A DNA stretch of 64,000 nt from Roseiarcus sp963842835 (GTDB lineage Bacteria; Pseudomonadota; Alphaproteobacteria; Rhizobiales; Beijerinckiaceae): contig CAWJIB010000010.1 of assembly GCA_963842835.1 (NCBI GenBank), positions 124,001 to 188,000 on the forward strand, in the 5' to 3' direction. Shown here in pieces: positions 23,902 to 33,634 of this stretch. The position numbers and the translations under genes are program-made. Numbering within the stretch: position 1 is the stretch's first letter; each line of letters starts with the position of its first letter. Under the pieces are notes generated by a model that had not been told where the DNA came from, ran no database searches, and saw only the letters and a program-made list of their open reading frames with translations.

Positions 23902-24954
23902 CTAGCCGACATTCACCCGCCGACCGCGATTCCACAGCATGAAGGGCGCGCCGGAGAGCAGCGCTTCCAGCGCGCCCACATCCTGCCAGAGGCCATTGAC
24001 GGAAACGCGCGGCAGCGCGGTCAGATGGCGCGCATGCTCGGGAAAAAGCATGCCCGGACGTGTCGTCACCGCCGTGGTGAAGCCGACCTGACGCGCCAGC
24101 TCGAATTCGCGTGGACCCGCGCTGGTCGCGTCGCCGACGGGATAGGCGAAGGCGTTGACGTCGAGCCCGAGCTTCGCCTCGAGCGCCGCCCTCGAGCCCG
24201 CCATCTCCTCGCGCGCCGCCTCCTCCGGCCATTTGGCGAGCATGCGGTGGGTCATGGAGTGGGCGCCCGCGGTGACGAGCGGATGGCGGGAGAAGGCGGC
24301 GACCTCGTCCCAGTCCATGAACAGCGCGTCCGCGATCGCAGCGCTGCCGACGCCGGCTTTGCGCGCCAAGGCGCCGACGACGTCGAGAAGCTCAGGCTCG
24401 GAGCGCGCCCTCAACGCCCAGTAGATTTTAGCGAAAGCGGCGGTCTTTTCGGCGGGAGAGTGCGCGGGAAGTCGTAGGGCGAGGCCGGCCTGATCGATCG
24501 AGGCTTCATCGAGCCGGCGCAGCAATTCTTCCAGCTCCAGCCACCACAGGCGCGCGGAGCGCTCGATGAAGCCGGGCACGAAGAAAACGGTGAACGGCGC
24601 GCCGTGCCGCTCGAGTACGGGCAGCGCGAAATCCCGCGTGTCGCGATAGCCGTCGTCGAAAGTCAGCGCGGCGAAACGCGCGCCGCCCTCGACGAGCCTT
24701 CGCCGCGCTTCCTCGAGCGCGACCAATTCGAATCCGAGACGACGGACGAGGCCGACCGCTTCGTCGAGAAATTCCGGCGTGATTTCGAGCAGACGGTTCG
24801 GCGCGAAGCCGGGCGTCGCCGGTTCCCACGGGCGCACGTGGTGAAACGTCAGAATGACGCCCTGCCCGCGCGTCGCCGGCGCCAACGCCTTGTGCAGGCC
24901 GCTGGCGCGGAAGGCGGCGAAGCCGGCGTCGATGATCAATTTCTTTAGCGCCAT
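23902..24954 (-). CDS. polysaccharide deacetylase (NodB fold)
   Basis: The carbohydrate esterase 4 motifs are in order: motif 1 T-F-D-D-G-Y with the catalytic base and a metal Asp, motif 2 H-S-M-T-H with the metal histidines, and motif 3 F-A-Y-P-V-G. The insert between motifs 1 and 2 is long (about 130 residues), as in proteins that act on capsular or exopolysaccharides. The start is the ATG at 24954 (M-A-L-K-K-L), giving 350 aa; an upstream in-frame TTG is weaker. No signal peptide is seen, so it may act in the cytoplasm or on lipid-linked sugars. It is divergent from the GNAT-like gene. Confidence 0.88.
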   Translation of the reverse strand: MALKKLIIDAGFAAFRASGLHKALAPATRGQGVILTFHHVRPWEPATPGFAPNRLLEITPEFLDEAVGLVRRLGFELVALEEARRRLVEGGARFAALTFDDGYRDTRDFALPVLERHGAPFTVFFVPGFIERSARLWWLELEELLRRLDEASIDQAGLALRLPAHSPAEKTAAFAKIYWALRARSEPELLDVVGALARKAGVGSAAIADALFMDWDEVAAFSRHPLVTAGAHSMTHRMLAKWPEEAAREEMAGSRAALEAKLGLDVNAFAYPVGDATSAGPREFELARQVGFTTAVTTRPGMLFPEHARHLTALPRVSVNGLWQDVGALEALLSGAPFMLWNRGRRVNVG

Positions 24955-25101
24955 GGCTCGCACCCGCGCGCAATCTAGCCGCAGGACCTTGCCAAGCATT
25001 TACCGACGAGGTTTTTCGCGATCACTCCCGAGGCTGGCCTTTAAACAAATCGTTGACGCATTGGCCGTTATGCTCGGCGCCCTCCGCTCCTGGGTTCCGC
25101 C

Positions 25102-26334
25102 GTGCCTCCCGCGACCGCGCTCGCCCGCCCATCGCCGCCAACACGCGCCGCGCCGGCCTCGCGCGCCGCCGCGGCCGGTCCGGCGCGCGCTTTCGCCTTC
25201 GTCGAGGCGATCGACCGCATCGAGGCGGCGCGCGAGGCCTGGGCCGAAATCGCCGCCCTCGCGTCGGCGAGCCCGTATCAGGATTTCGAATTCGCCCGTA
25301 TCTGGTTGGAGACCGTCGGCGCCGCCCGGCGCGTCGCGCCGATGATCGTCGTCGCGCGCGACGAAGCGGGCGGCGTCGCCGCGCTGCTGCCGCTCGGGCG
25401 GTTTTCGTATGGGCCGCTGCGGCTGGCCGCCTTCCTCGGCGGCAAGGATTCCAACTTCAACATAGGCCTGTTCAGGCCGGGCGTCGCCTGGCCGCCTGAG
25501 GAAATCGCGGCGCTGCTCGCTGCCGCCGCGCGGCTCTGCACGCCGCGCGTCGACGCATTCGCGTTCGTCAACCAGCCCCGGGAGTGGCAGGGAACGCCCA
25601 ATCCGATGGCCGCCGCGCCGAACCAGCCGAGCCCGAGCTTCGCCTACAAGAGCGCCTTGCCAAGGGATTTCGCGATCTGGCGCGACGCGCACGCCTCCAG
25701 GGACGCGCAAAAGAAACTGCGCAAGAAGGCCAGGCGCCTCGAGGCGATGGGCCCCCTCGCCCATCGCCGCGCCGCCGATCCCGACGATGTCGAACGCATC
25801 CTTGCCGCGTTCGACGCGCAAAGACGCGCTCGGACGCGCGCGCTGCGAATCGCCGACGCCTACGAGAGCGCCGAAGCGCGCGCGTTCCTGCGGCGCCTTG
25901 CGCTCAGCGGCCTTGCCGAGGGCGCGCCGCGCCTGGAGCTCCATGGGCTTTTCGTCGCCGATCGCATCGTCGCGACCTTCGGCGCCTTGAGCGCCGGCGA
26001 CCGGCTCAGCGGCCTGTTTCTCTCCTACGATGGCGATCCCGAAATCGCACGCAGCAGCCCGGGCGAACTCATCGTCCACGCCATGGTGCGCGAGGCGATC
26101 GCGCGCGGCCTCAAAACCTTCGATCTCGGCATAGGCGAGGCGCGCTACAAGGACGATGCGTGCGAGGCCGAGGAAGAGCTGTTCGACAGCGCCTTCGCCG
26201 TCACCCCGTTGGGCCGCGTCGCGGCGCTCGCGTTCAAGGCCAAACAGCGCGCCAAGCGCCGGATCAAACGCTCGCCGCGGCTTCTCGCCTTTTTCAGGCG
26301 GCTGAACGGGGGGCGCTGCGGGGATGAATGCTGA
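25102..26334 (+). CDS. GNAT-fold acetyltransferase-like protein (CelD/BcsL type)
   Basis: The 410-aa protein starts at a GTG (no closer ATG) and resembles the Acetyltransf_6 type found in cellulose/exopolysaccharide loci: P-Y-Q-D-F-E-F-A-R-I-W, K-K-L-R-K-K-A-R-R-L, L-H-G-L-F-V-A-D-R-I-V-A-T-F-G, and F-D-L-G-I-G-E-A-R-Y-K. Such proteins are tandem GNAT-like domains predicted to acylate polysaccharide precursors or peptides. The C-terminus is very basic (K-Q-R-A-K-R-R-I-K-R). It is divergent from the polysaccharide deacetylase, which suggests a shared envelope-sugar role. Confidence 0.75.
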   Translation: MPPATALARPSPPTRAAPASRAAAAGPARAFAFVEAIDRIEAAREAWAEIAALASASPYQDFEFARIWLETVGAARRVAPMIVVARDEAGGVAALLPLGRFSYGPLRLAAFLGGKDSNFNIGLFRPGVAWPPEEIAALLAAAARLCTPRVDAFAFVNQPREWQGTPNPMAAAPNQPSPSFAYKSALPRDFAIWRDAHASRDAQKKLRKKARRLEAMGPLAHRRAADPDDVERILAAFDAQRRARTRALRIADAYESAEARAFLRRLALSGLAEGAPRLELHGLFVADRIVATFGALSAGDRLSGLFLSYDGDPEIARSSPGELIVHAMVREAIARGLKTFDLGIGEARYKDDACEAEEELFDSAFAVTPLGRVAALAFKAKQRAKRRIKRSPRLLAFFRRLNGGRCGDEC

Positions 26335-26447
26335 CGCTGGGTTCCCGCCTGTTAGGCGGCCGGCTTCGAGCGATACGTGGACGGCGCGCTCGATTGGCTT
26401 TCTGCGCTTAGCGGCGATCCCGCAGAGATTTCGCTCTGATTTCCCGG

Positions 26448-28211
26448 TCAGGCGGCCGTCGAAGGCATCGCGCCGGGAGGGCGGAGGCTCGCGGCGCGGA
26501 CGACCCTGTTCCGGCCGGCGTCCTTCGCGCGATAAAGGGCCCGGTCGGCGGATTGCAGGAGAGCTTCCGGCCCACCCTCGAACGTATTTCGGCCAACCGA
26601 GGCGGCTCCGACGCTGACAGTCATGATGCGGCGACGGCTGGCGTCATGCTCGATCGCCAGGTGAAGGACGGCCTGTCGAATTCGTTCGCCGATGATCGCC
26701 GCGCCATGTTCGTCAGTGTCGGGCAAGAGCACGGCGAACTCTTCCCCTCCGTACCGGGCGGCCAAATCGCCCGGACGGAAAAGCGCATTCGTGAGCGTCT
26801 TGCTGATCCGCCTCAGGCATTCGTCTCCCGCGGGATGGCCGTAGCGATCGTTGAACGTCTTGAAGCAATCGACGTCGATCATGATCAGCCCGAGACTCTT
26901 ATTGTCCCGCAGCGATCGCCTGTATTCTCTGGAAAGGGCGTCGTCGAAGGTTCGCCGGTTGGCCAAGCCCGTCAGCCCGTCTTCCCGCGCCAGCGCCTCC
27001 AAGCGCTGATAGGCTTCCGCGAGTCGATCCTCGACCGCCTTTCGAGCCGAAATGTCCCTTACGGAGGCGATAATGCCGGTAAGCGCGCCGGTCCCGGGAT
27101 CCTTGAGCGCCCGATATTGCGTCTCCACCCAAATCCAGCGCCCATCGCGGTGGCGTCTGCGGGCGATGACGGAGTGGCGGTCCACGCAGCCGTCGAGCAG
27201 GGATCGAAAGACCTGCGCCAAGCGCTGCGCGTCCTCGGGATGCGCCATGGCGCCGGACGTGCCGCCGATCATTTCCTCCGGCTCGTAACCGAAGATCTCG
27301 CGGCAAGCCGGCGAGACATATCGGCGCTTGAGGTCGAGGTCGAGCTCGAGCACCATGTCGGTGCTGTGCTCGGCCAGAAGACGGTAGCGGGCCTCGCTCT
27401 CCTTGAGGCGCTGCTCCGCCGCGACGCGTTGCTGGACGTCGCGGCCGACGGAATAAATCGCGGTCACCTTTCCTTCGGCGTCTCTGAGCGCTCGATTGGT
27501 CCACGACATCCATCGGGTTTGGCCGTCCGGCAAAATCACTTGGTTTTCGTCTTCGATGCTCCGATCGGCGCTGCACACCTTTCGCAGATGCTCGGCGACG
27601 CAGGCATGAGCCTCCTCGGGGACAAAGTCGAAAAAACTCTTCCCCACTATTTCGTCCCGCTGCCTCCCGTACTGCCGTGCATAAGCGTCATTGACGTATC
27701 GCAACTGGCCTTCGGGAGTAGCGAGCGACACCAGCTCCGACTGGTCCTCGACCAGTCCCCTGTAGCGCGCTTCGCTCTCCGCCAACCGCCGCTCGGCGGC
27801 CTTCAGCGCGGTCACATCCGTGATGACGGCCAGCGAGGCGCGACCACGACCGGTCGGATCGTCGTCGAGAACGCTCGACAACAGCACATCGATCACGCGC
27901 CCGTCCTTGGCCACCATCTGGTATTCGACGTTCTCGCAGCGACCGCTCCGGAAGAATTCTGGCAATACGTTTTTGATCGCATGTTCGCGCAATTCCGGCG
28001 TCAGAAAATCCGACGATAGTCTTCCGATGACTTCCTCGCGCTTGTAGCCAAGCTTGGCCAGCCAAGCATCGCTAGCGCCAATCAACCGGCCCGCCTCATC
28101 GATCGACTGAAGCATCGCGGGCGTGACGGTGAACCAACGCTCCAGCTTCGCCCGCAGCCTCGCGTTGCGCTCGGTTTCGACGTTGGGCAGTAACGCGAGG
28201 CGGACCATCAT
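26448..28211 (-). CDS. diguanylate cyclase with three PAS domains
   Basis: Three PAS repeats with PAC-like tails (about residues 25-140, 150-275 and 285-405) precede a GGDEF domain. The active-site signature is G-G-E-E-F (residues 488-492), and an allosteric I-site R-P-G-D (479-482) lies five residues upstream. It should therefore make c-di-GMP and be product-inhibited. There is no transmembrane segment, so it is a cytoplasmic sensor; the PAS ligands are unknown. The start is taken at the ATG at 28211, though an upstream GTG (28226) is in frame. A neighbouring EPS locus is a plausible c-di-GMP target. Confidence 0.92.
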   Translation of the reverse strand: MMVRLALLPNVETERNARLRAKLERWFTVTPAMLQSIDEAGRLIGASDAWLAKLGYKREEVIGRLSSDFLTPELREHAIKNVLPEFFRSGRCENVEYQMVAKDGRVIDVLLSSVLDDDPTGRGRASLAVITDVTALKAAERRLAESEARYRGLVEDQSELVSLATPEGQLRYVNDAYARQYGRQRDEIVGKSFFDFVPEEAHACVAEHLRKVCSADRSIEDENQVILPDGQTRWMSWTNRALRDAEGKVTAIYSVGRDVQQRVAAEQRLKESEARYRLLAEHSTDMVLELDLDLKRRYVSPACREIFGYEPEEMIGGTSGAMAHPEDAQRLAQVFRSLLDGCVDRHSVIARRRHRDGRWIWVETQYRALKDPGTGALTGIIASVRDISARKAVEDRLAEAYQRLEALAREDGLTGLANRRTFDDALSREYRRSLRDNKSLGLIMIDVDCFKTFNDRYGHPAGDECLRRISKTLTNALFRPGDLAARYGGEEFAVLLPDTDEHGAAIIGERIRQAVLHLAIEHDASRRRIMTVSVGAASVGRNTFEGGPEALLQSADRALYRAKDAGRNRVVRAASLRPPGAMPSTAA

Positions 28212-28565
28212 GTAAGACGATCTCACTAATGAGACTTGTCGTAACGGACGACGATGCTCGATATTGATTGTTAAGAGATTAATCCGGCTTGCCGCTTTCG
28301 CAGGCGTTCGACCGCGCCGCCTCCGGAAGTTGCAGGCGGCAGCCGATTAGCCTCGATAATGACTGGGCTGCCGCAGCGTTCTCGCGCGGAGACCAAGAGT
28401 TCCGCATGGTTAAGGAGAGGCAAACCTACGCCCACCGGCGACGCGCGGACATCGGTTGCGAACGCCGCCTCCCCCGGCGACGCCCTCCTCTCCGTTGGAC
28501 GCCAACCACACGGTTTTCGCCAGCTCGGTCCACTTGGCCGCCCTCGGGCGGGCTCCAGGCTGCGC
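28212..28565. other. intergenic region upstream of the diguanylate cyclase gene
   Basis: No gene is supported in these 354 bases. A short palindrome tctca-ctaa-tgaga (28221-28234) lies immediately upstream of the chosen start, and an AT-rich patch (attgattgttaagagattaat, 28262-28282) lies further up and could be promoter DNA. The remainder is GC-rich and featureless. Confidence 0.4.
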
Positions 28566-29414
28566 TCACGGGACGGGAAAGTCCGCCCCCTCGCTGACCT
28601 CGGCCCAGGATTCGAAATCCCGCTTCAGGGATTCGACTTTGGCCCGACCCGCGGCGAGCGCGGCCTTGCCGAGCATCAGGCGCAGCGGCGCGTCCGCCGA
28701 CTCGACCGCCTGGACGATGGCCGCGGCGGCGCGCGCCGGGTCGCCCGGCTGCTTGCCGCTGTAGCCGCGTATCTGGCGCTGCCGCGCGCCCGCGGTGGGA
28801 TCGTAATCGGCGATCGGATGTCGCGTCTCATTGGCCGAGCGGCCGGCCCAATCCGTGCGAAAGCCGCTCGGCTCGACGATGAGCACCTTGATGCCGAGCG
28901 GCGCCACCTCCTGCGCAAGAGCCTCGGAAAGCCCTTCGAGGCCGAATTTGGTGGCGTTGTAATAGCCGACGCCCGGCGCGCCGCGAACGCCGCCCATCGA
29001 GGAAATATTGACGATATGGCCCGAGCGGTGCGCGCGCATGCCGGGCAAGGCCGCGCGCGTCATATTAGCCAGGCCCCAGAAATTGATCTCGAACATGCGG
29101 CGGACTTCGTCGTCGTCGCTTTCCTCTACGGCGCCGAAATAGCCTATTCCGGCATTGTTCACGAGGACGTCGATCCGCCCGAACTGCGCTTGCGCGGCCG
29201 CGACGGCGGCGGCGATCTCCTCGGGCTTGGTCACGTCGAGTTGCAGGATCAGTGCGCGCGCCTCATGGCCGACGGCGAGATCCGCGATCTCGGCGGGCTT
29301 TCGCGCGGTGACGACGACCCGATAGCCGCGATCGAGCGTAATGCGCGCGAGTTCGCGCCCAAAGCCGGTCGAGCAACCCGTAATGAACCAAACCGGCTTG
29401 TCCTGCTCCGTCAT
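28566..29414 (-). CDS. SDR family oxidoreductase
   Basis: A classical short-chain dehydrogenase of 282 aa: cofactor loop T-G-C-S-T-G-F-G, N-N-A-G-I-G, catalytic S-S-M-G-G and Y-Y-N-A-T-K. The A-R-K-P after strand 2 suggests NADP preference. The start is the ATG at 29414 (M-T-E-Q), with AGGA about 9 bases upstream. The C-terminal extension (Y-D-P-T-A-G-A-R-Q-R-Q-I onward) fits the group annotated as oxidoreductase/retinol-dehydrogenase-like. The substrate cannot be told. It stands apart from the EPS genes. Confidence 0.87.
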   Translation of the reverse strand: MTEQDKPVWFITGCSTGFGRELARITLDRGYRVVVTARKPAEIADLAVGHEARALILQLDVTKPEEIAAAVAAAQAQFGRIDVLVNNAGIGYFGAVEESDDDEVRRMFEINFWGLANMTRAALPGMRAHRSGHIVNISSMGGVRGAPGVGYYNATKFGLEGLSEALAQEVAPLGIKVLIVEPSGFRTDWAGRSANETRHPIADYDPTAGARQRQIRGYSGKQPGDPARAAAAIVQAVESADAPLRLMLGKAALAAGRAKVESLKRDFESWAEVSEGADFPVP

Positions 29415-29543
29415 CGTCCCCACTCCTGTCATCGAACCAATCGACGTTTCGCCTCGCGGGGAGACTACTGCGCCCTCCGACCGATTGGAATCATCATTGC
29501 TTCTCGCAGTGACGGCGCCGCAGACATTTCATCGGAAAATGTT

Positions 29544-31652
29544 CTAAGCCGCGCGTTCGATCGCCGAGCGGTCGCCCGAAACGAGGCCGAGCGTCGTGAT
29601 CGTCGTTTCCGCCAGGCTTTCGCGCAGGTGTCGCAAGGCGCCCTCGAGGCGCTGGGCGGGCGCGACCATGACGAAAACTGCGACGGCCTCGAGCGCGGCG
29701 CCGACCTCGGCCGATCGCCAATCCGAGGCATGCAGCACGACGAATTCGTAGCTGGTGGCGAGCGCCGCGAGCGCTTCGCCGAGGCCCTCGACGTCGATCT
29801 CGCCGGCGCCGGCCGGAATGATATCCAGACTCGAGGAGAGATCGCGGTGCAAGACCTCCTCGAAGGTCGCGCGTCCGTCGAGAAGTTCGGCGAGCCCGTC
29901 GAGCCTCTCGCCGCTCTCGCCCTCGCGATCGAGGACATCGGATAGCCAATCCTGCGAGACGCCGAGGTCGACCAACGCGGCGCGCCCGCGCTTCGACAAT
30001 TGCCGCGCCGCGGTCAACGCGAGCCCCAGCGCGCGGCTTGTCCGCTCTCCGGCGAACAGCGTCGTCAAGGCTTCGCCGTCCCGCGCAACGTCGGCAAGCC
30101 GGTCGGCGAGCGCCTCGGCGGAGGAAAAGAAGTCGTGAACTTCGTCGGGCTCCGAGGATTCCGCGGCGCCGCCATTCGGCGCCGAGATCTCCTCGTCCTC
30201 CTGCTCACTCGCGCCTGCGAGCGGCGTCGAGGCCGCATCGTCCGAAGCGTCGGCGGCGCCCGTGAGCAACGCGTGCGCGGCGACGACGCCCGCGGAAACG
30301 AGGAAACCGGCGAGAGTGGCGAGCAGCACCGTCGGCGCCTTCTTCGGGAATGTCGGCGTCCGCGGTTCGGTCGCGCTGGCGATGATGCGCGCGTCCGCCG
30401 GCGCGGCGTTGTCGGCCTCTCGCGCCAGGGCCTCGCGATATTTCTGCAGGTAGGATTCAAGCTGATCGCGCGACGTCTTGGCGTCGAGTTCGAGCGCGCG
30501 CAATTGCACTTCGTCGACGTTGCCCGTCGCCACGGTCTTGGATTGCTTGGCCAGAGCGGCGCCCAGGCTGTCCACCTCGGCCCCTGCCAGTTTGGCGTCG
30601 TTCTCCAGAGCCAGCACCGCCTTGTTCGCCGCCAGGCGGATTTCGCCGTCAAGCCCGGCGAGTTCTCCGTTTAATTCCTTCATGCGGGGATGCTGGGGCA
30701 GCAGGGTGCGCGATTCGAGCGCGATTTGCGCCCTCAGCGCGACGCGTTGCTCGACGTAACGGCGCAGCAACTCGTCCTTGGCGGCGTCGGGAATCTCGTC
30801 GAGCCGGCCTTCACGCAGCAGCGTGCGCAACGACTGCGCCTTGGCGGTCGCGTCGGAGTGCGTCGCACGCGCCGCCGCGAGTTGAGCGTTGATGTCGGCC
30901 AGTTGCTGGGCGGGCACAGTCATGCCGTTGGCCCCGGCGAGCAGGCCCGAATTGGCGCGAAAGGCCTCGGCTTTCGCATCGGCGTCGGCGACCTTGGCGC
31001 GCAATTCCTCGATTTTCTGAGAAAGCCAGGCGCTTGCCGCTTTCGCCTCGTTTTTCTTGGCGTCTTCCTGCTCGGCCAGATAGAGCTCGGCCATAGTGTT
31101 GGCGCCGCGCGCCGCCAGGGCGGGATCCGCGCTGACGAATTCGATTTGCAGCACGCGCGACTTGGCGACGGGAAACACGGTCAGGCGGGCGAGAAACGCG
31201 TCGACGACGCGATCCTCAGTCGCGTTCGCGCCGCCGCGCCCGCCGGCGAGAAACGAGAACGCCAGCGCCAAGGGATTGCGGGAGCTCGCCGGATTGAATT
31301 CGTCGCGCTCGGCCAGACCGAGCTTGTCGGCCGCTTTGCGCGCGAGTTCCGTCGTGGCGACTGTTTCGGCCTGGCTCTGGACGCCTTCAGGATCGAAATT
31401 CGCGCCGGGATCGGCGCTCGCCTTGTCCGGGCGAGTGAAATAGCTCTCCTGGTTCTCCAGCAGCACCTTGGCGACGCCGGTGTAGCGCGGGCTGATCGCG
31501 GTCACGACGACTAGCGCAAGGAAACAGGAGGCCAGCGTCGGGACGCCGATCCACCACTTGCGCCGCAACAGCGCGCGCGTGAGGCGCATCAGGTCGATGG
31601 CTTCGCCGCGGGCCGCCTGCGCGCCGCCGTCCTCGAATCCATCGCCGCCCAT
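29544..31652 (-). CDS. GumC/ExoP-like polysaccharide co-polymerase with degenerate kinase domain
   Basis: A Wzz domain with a first membrane helix (W-W-I-G-V-P-T-L-A-S-C-F-L-A-L-V-V) leads into a long periplasmic coiled coil, a second helix (V-L-L-A-T-L-A-G-F-L-V-S-A-G) and a C-terminal domain resembling BY-kinases. That domain keeps G-L-A-E-L-L-D-G-R-A-T-F-E-E-V-L and L-D-I-I-P-A-G but has no Walker A GK[T/S] (L-F-A-G-E-R-T-S-R-A at its place), and there is no tyrosine cluster at the end. It should control chain length without autophosphorylation. The ATG at 31652 has a GGAG site; an earlier in-frame ATG at 31769 is possible. It is divergent from the Wza-like gene. Confidence 0.85.
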   Translation of the reverse strand: MGGDGFEDGGAQAARGEAIDLMRLTRALLRRKWWIGVPTLASCFLALVVVTAISPRYTGVAKVLLENQESYFTRPDKASADPGANFDPEGVQSQAETVATTELARKAADKLGLAERDEFNPASSRNPLALAFSFLAGGRGGANATEDRVVDAFLARLTVFPVAKSRVLQIEFVSADPALAARGANTMAELYLAEQEDAKKNEAKAASAWLSQKIEELRAKVADADAKAEAFRANSGLLAGANGMTVPAQQLADINAQLAAARATHSDATAKAQSLRTLLREGRLDEIPDAAKDELLRRYVEQRVALRAQIALESRTLLPQHPRMKELNGELAGLDGEIRLAANKAVLALENDAKLAGAEVDSLGAALAKQSKTVATGNVDEVQLRALELDAKTSRDQLESYLQKYREALAREADNAAPADARIIASATEPRTPTFPKKAPTVLLATLAGFLVSAGVVAAHALLTGAADASDDAASTPLAGASEQEDEEISAPNGGAAESSEPDEVHDFFSSAEALADRLADVARDGEALTTLFAGERTSRALGLALTAARQLSKRGRAALVDLGVSQDWLSDVLDREGESGERLDGLAELLDGRATFEEVLHRDLSSSLDIIPAGAGEIDVEGLGEALAALATSYEFVVLHASDWRSAEVGAALEAVAVFVMVAPAQRLEGALRHLRESLAETTITTLGLVSGDRSAIERAA

Positions 31653-31816
31653 CCGCCGCTCCAAATCGCCAACGCAACTGAATTCGCGTCGTTTATGCGC
31701 GATTAAGGTTGCTGACGGGTTAAGCGCAGGCGCGGCGCCGAGGCGGCTTGTTGTTCTTTCGTTAACCATGCCCGGCTAAATCGGGGGATGAAAGTTCTCA
31801 ATGCGCGGTCTGAGCC

Positions 31817-32377
31817 ATGAATCGAACCGTCGGCCTCGCCCTGGCTGTCGCGCTGGCCGCCCTTAGCGGCTGTTCGGCGCCGCGCTATAATGCGGAAGTT
31901 CTGCGCACGCCGATCAACGCGCCTTACCAATTGGCGAGCGGCGATCGCCTGCGCGTGATCGTCTTCGGCCAGGACAGCCTGTCCAATTCCTTCTCGGTCG
32001 ACGGCGCCGGCAACATTTCCCTGCCGCTCATCGGTCTTGTGCGCGCGCAGGGGTTGACGACTGCGGAGCTGAGCCGCGCCATCGAGGCGCGCCTGCGCCA
32101 AGGCTTCCTGCGCGAGCCCAGCGTTTCCGTCGAGGTCGAGGCCTATCGTCCCTTCTTCGTTCTCGGCGAGGTGACCGTCGCCGGCCAATATCCTTTCGTC
32201 AACGGCATGACCGTGCAGAACGCGATCGCGGTCGCCGGCGGCTTCACCCCGCGCGGAGCGCAGGACAGCGTCGATCTCACCCGCGTGGTCGACGGCCGCC
32301 CGATAACGGCCTCCGTGCCGCTGACGTTCGCCGTTCGGCCGGGCGATACAATTCAGGTTCGGGAACGGTTCTTTTAG
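31817..32377 (+). CDS. polysaccharide export lipoprotein (Wza/GumB-like)
   Basis: A lipoprotein signal (A-A-L-S-G-C, Cys about residue 19) is followed by the Poly_export domain (Y-Q-L-A-S-G-D-R-L-R-V-I-V-F-G-Q) and one SLBB beta-grasp domain (F-F-V-L-G-E-V-T-V-A-G-Q-Y-P-F). At 186 aa it is the short GumB/ExoF type without the C-terminal outer-membrane helix of E. coli Wza. It would form the periplasmic/outer-membrane conduit for exopolysaccharide, working with the divergently encoded GumC-like protein. The next gene, a glycosyltransferase, follows closely. Confidence 0.9.
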   Translation: MNRTVGLALAVALAALSGCSAPRYNAEVLRTPINAPYQLASGDRLRVIVFGQDSLSNSFSVDGAGNISLPLIGLVRAQGLTTAELSRAIEARLRQGFLREPSVSVEVEAYRPFFVLGEVTVAGQYPFVNGMTVQNAIAVAGGFTPRGAQDSVDLTRVVDGRPITASVPLTFAVRPGDTIQVRERFF

Positions 32378-32423
32378 GATATCGCGCTAGTTGAGAAGCC
32401 GTAGTCCGCCACAGGTTGGAATT

Positions 32424-33626
32424 ATGGCCGCAACGAGCGAAGCGCGAACCGACAAGCTCAGGATCGTCCACGTTTTTCGGGCGCCGTTGGGCGGCCTCTT
32501 TCGCCACGTGGTCGACCTGGCGGCCGAACAGAGCGCGCGCGGCCACGAAGTCGGCATGTTTTTCGACCGCGGCGGCCTTTGCGAGCGGGTCGAGACGGCG
32601 CTCGCACGCATTCCCGGCGCACTCAAACTTGGCGCCGGAACGGCCTCGATCCATCGCAATCCCGGACTCTCCGACGTTTTGGCGATGGCGCGTTTCGTCG
32701 CCTGGCTGCGCGAGGTCAAGCCCGACGTCGTTCACGGCCACGGCTCCAAAGGCGGCGTCTACGCCCGCGCGAGCGGATTGGGACGCTCCGGCGGGCCCAT
32801 TCGCGCCTATACGCCCCACGGCGGCAGCTTCAACTACCGCCCCGGCTCGGCGCTGCACCGCGCTTACATGCTCGCCGAGAAGCTGCTCGCGCCGATGACC
32901 GACGTCTTCTTGTTCGAGAGCGCCTTTATCGCCGGCCGTTTCGATCGGTACGTCGGCGCCGCGAGCGGCGTGCGCCGCATCGTCGCCAATGGCATCGGCG
33001 CTGCGGAATTCACGCCCGTCGCGCCGAACGAAGACGCCGCCGATTTGCTTTACGTCGGCGAATTGCGGGCCGCCAAGGGCATCGACACGCTGCTCGAGGC
33101 CATCGCGCTCGTGGGCCGCTCAGGCGGTCTCGTTCCGCGGACCGTGCTCGTCGGCTCGGGACCGGATCAGGCCTTGCTGACCCAGCAAGCCAAGCGCCTG
33201 GGCGTCTCGCCATTCGTCTCCTTCCCCGGCCCCATGCCGGTTCGCGAAGCCTTCAAGCTCGGGCGCATTCTCGTCGTGCCTTCGCGCGCTGAATCGATGC
33301 CTTACGTCGTGCTCGAAGCGGCGGGCGCGCACATGCCGATGATCGCGACCAATGTCGGCGGCATTCCCGAAATCTTCGGGCCCTTTTGCGCCCGTCTCGG
33401 GCCGCCCGACGACGCCGAGGATCTGCGCGCGCGCATCGAGACGGCGCTCGCCGCGCGCGCGGATCGGCGACAGCGCGAGGCCGCCGATCTTGCAGCTTAC
33501 GTGGCAGAGAATTTCTCGATCCAGGCCATGGTGAATTCGGTGATGGCCGGTTACGGCGAGGCCATGGCGCGACGCCGTCAGGCGCTCGCCGGAGCGCCCG
33601 TCGCGACGGTTCAATCGCATAACTGA
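32424..33626 (+). CDS. GT4 family glycosyltransferase
   Basis: The 400-aa GT-B fold protein has an N-terminal acceptor domain starting L-R-I-V-H-V-F-R-A-P-L-G-G-L-F-R-H-V and a C-terminal nucleotide-sugar domain with Y-V-G-E-L-R-A-A-K-G-I-D-T-L and S-R-A-E-S-M-P-Y-V-V-L-E-A-A (the E-x7-E motif region). It likely adds a sugar to the lipid-linked EPS repeat unit at the inner membrane. The ATG at 32424 follows aggttgga. It lies between the export lipoprotein and the initiating transferase, so it belongs to the EPS operon. Sugar specificity cannot be read. Confidence 0.9.
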   Translation: MAATSEARTDKLRIVHVFRAPLGGLFRHVVDLAAEQSARGHEVGMFFDRGGLCERVETALARIPGALKLGAGTASIHRNPGLSDVLAMARFVAWLREVKPDVVHGHGSKGGVYARASGLGRSGGPIRAYTPHGGSFNYRPGSALHRAYMLAEKLLAPMTDVFLFESAFIAGRFDRYVGAASGVRRIVANGIGAAEFTPVAPNEDAADLLYVGELRAAKGIDTLLEAIALVGRSGGLVPRTVLVGSGPDQALLTQQAKRLGVSPFVSFPGPMPVREAFKLGRILVVPSRAESMPYVVLEAAGAHMPMIATNVGGIPEIFGPFCARLGPPDDAEDLRARIETALAARADRRQREAADLAAYVAENFSIQAMVNSVMAGYGEAMARRRQALAGAPVATVQSHN

Positions 33627-33634
33627 GGCCGACG

